6,234 bases of DNA, from the NCBI GenBank assembly GCA_022729635.1, contig DZAU01000068.1, positions 1 to 6,234 on the forward strand. The letters are read 5' to 3'. A program made the translations under genes and the position numbers. This stretch comes from Flavobacterium psychrophilum. Its GTDB lineage: Bacteria; Bacteroidota; Bacteroidia; Flavobacteriales; Flavobacteriaceae. Each line of letters opens with the position of its first letter. Positions within the stretch are counted from its first letter, which is position 1. The notes under the pieces are model-generated. The model did no database searches. It worked only from the letters and a program-made list of their open reading frames with translations, and was not told where the DNA came from. Below, in pieces: positions 5,269 to 6,234 of this stretch.

Positions 5269-6234
5269 TCATAGTTTTGAAATAATCTTTATGTACTGAT
5301 GAACGTCTATAAATTCATATTCCAAAGTAGTTTTAATTTTTTCGTTAGAAAATAATTTTTTCGAAAAGGAAGCTTTGGCAGTAGCTCGGTCTAATTTTCT
5401 TTTTCTAAAAAAAAGCCCCGCCAAAAACCAATCGATTCGGCAAAAAACGCCAATAAATATTGGGCTTACATAAATGGATGGTCTTTTTATATTCAGCGCA
5501 TCGGCAATTGAATTAAACAAATCCTGAAAGACAATATTCTGGGCAATGAGTGTAAATCTCTCGTTGTTCACTTCGCTTTTCATTAATTGTACCATAATTT
5601 TCACTACATCAGTAACGGATACAAATCCTGTTGTTCCTTTTGTATAAAAAGACAATCCGCTTTCAATTTTCTTAAAAATAGTTCCGCTTCCTTCTTCCCA
5701 AATTCTGGAACCAAGGATAACTCCGGGATTTACAATTACCGTATTTAAACCTTCTTGTTGCCCACGCCAAATTTCCATTTCGGCGCCATATTTAGAAATG
5801 GCATAATCGCTATGTGGTTTTTCAGGATTCCATTCGGTTTCTTCGGTAATAATTTTTTCGTTTCCCTTCAAATCGCCAAGCGCCGAAATTGAACTCACAA
5901 AACACAGCTTTTTCACCCCATTGGCAATACAAAAATTGACAATATTTGCCGTTCCTTCAATATTTATTTTTCGCAATAACTCTTCATCTTTTGGATTAAA
6001 AGAAATTAAAGCGGCGCAATGATACACATAATCAATGTTTTTGAAAGCAGTTTCTAAAGAAGAAACATCAGTAATATCAGCCGGAATCCAGTCTATTTTT
6101 TCAAAAAGGGATTCTTTTTTAAAAAGAGAAAATAATGATTTCGTTTTTTCGACAGTTTCCGCATTTCGATATATTGACCGAACAACTTCTCCATTTTCAA
6201 CTAAATGAAGTAGTAAATGCGCACCGACTAATCC
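5269..6234 (-). CDS. NAD-dependent epimerase/dehydratase (extended SDR), 5' end cut off
   Basis: The minus-strand frame stays open from the right edge to TGA at 5271-5269 and gives 321 residues. The first visible residues GLVGAHLL are the second half of the Rossmann GxxGxxG nucleotide-binding loop, so only some seven to ten N-terminal residues are missing. An apparent GTG start at 6027 is inside the gene and should not be used. Further extended-SDR features, numbered from the first visible residue, are IDYVYHCAAL (about 67-76), FVSSISALG with the catalytic serine near 115-117, YAISK with Y144 and K148, and VNPGVILG (168-175). A hydrophobic stretch at about 253-276 near the substrate domain could touch a membrane or a lipidic substrate. 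The substrate is unknown: nucleotide sugar, flavonoid-like and 3-beta-hydroxysteroid-like members share this architecture. Its stop lies 3 bp from that of the DUF4296 gene. Confidence 0.87.
   Translation of the reverse strand, partial: GLVGAHLLLHLVENGEVVRSIYRNAETVEKTKSLFSLFKKESLFEKIDWIPADITDVSSLETAFKNIDYVYHCAALISFNPKDEELLRKINIEGTANIVNFCIANGVKKLCFVSSISALGDLKGNEKIITEETEWNPEKPHSDYAISKYGAEMEIWRGQQEGLNTVIVNPGVILGSRIWEEGSGTIFKKIESGLSFYTKGTTGFVSVTDVVKIMVQLMKSEVNNERFTLIAQNIVFQDLFNSIADALNIKRPSIYVSPIFIGVFCRIDWFLAGLFFRKRKLDRATAKASFSKKLFSNEKIKTTLEYEFIDVHQYIKIISKL

Noticed and set aside
5267..5304. GTTCAT/ATGAAC inverted repeat after the DUF4296 stop, considered as a terminator
   Set aside because: The stem is 6 bp with a 26-nt loop and no T-run follows. 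It also lies inside the epimerase coding sequence.
1..6234. A new defence, mobile or CRISPR-like system
   Set aside because: All long frames are explained by core Bacteroidota families. There are no transposase, integrase or nuclease signatures, no regularly spaced repeats and no obvious shift in base composition.

Overview
The window is an AT-rich, gene-dense piece of a Bacteroidota chromosome, most likely Flavobacterium or a close relative. The reasons are the family mix (Bacteroidota-restricted DUF4271 and DUF4296 proteins, and a Bacteroidota-type dihydroorotase with a DDQVH motif), the near absence of Shine-Dalgarno sequences, promoter boxes of the TAnnTTTG type, and TTGGAATTT-type intergenic repeats. 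All genes look like housekeeping or core-genome genes. I see no phage, insertion sequence, CRISPR array, tRNA or rRNA.

Layout: the 3' end of leuS (1-222, +) is followed, after a short gap with a perfect TGTCA/TGACA palindrome and a possible promoter, by a membrane zinc metallopeptidase of the YugP type (302-994, +). A convergent intergenic region (995-1151) holds a 16-bp inverted repeat built from TTGGAATTT units and a good intrinsic terminator for the opposite strand. On the minus strand lies a two-gene operon: a DUF4271 membrane protein (1914-2585) and then a uroporphyrinogen-III synthase family protein (1152-1910), 3 bp apart. A 105-bp divergent promoter region (2586-2690) has a TAnnTTTG box facing each way. 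On the plus strand follows a tight three-gene operon: a polyprenol-phosphate mannose synthase-like GT2 enzyme (2691-3416), dihydroorotase pyrC (3426-4766) and a DUF4296 lipoprotein (4777-5265), with gaps of 9 and 10 bp. It converges, with only 3 bp between stop codons, on an NAD-dependent epimerase/dehydratase (5269-6234, -) that runs off the right edge and lacks only its first few residues.

Functionally the window mixes translation (leuS), tetrapyrrole synthesis (hemD-like), pyrimidine synthesis (pyrC) and envelope or lipid-linked sugar metabolism (GT2). Two lineage-specific envelope proteins of unknown role, DUF4271 and DUF4296, are each cotranscribed with one of the metabolic enzymes. I found no convincing new system. 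The points most worth a second look are those two linked proteins, the His-to-Gln replacement in the dihydroorotase metal motif, and the structured convergent intergenic region.
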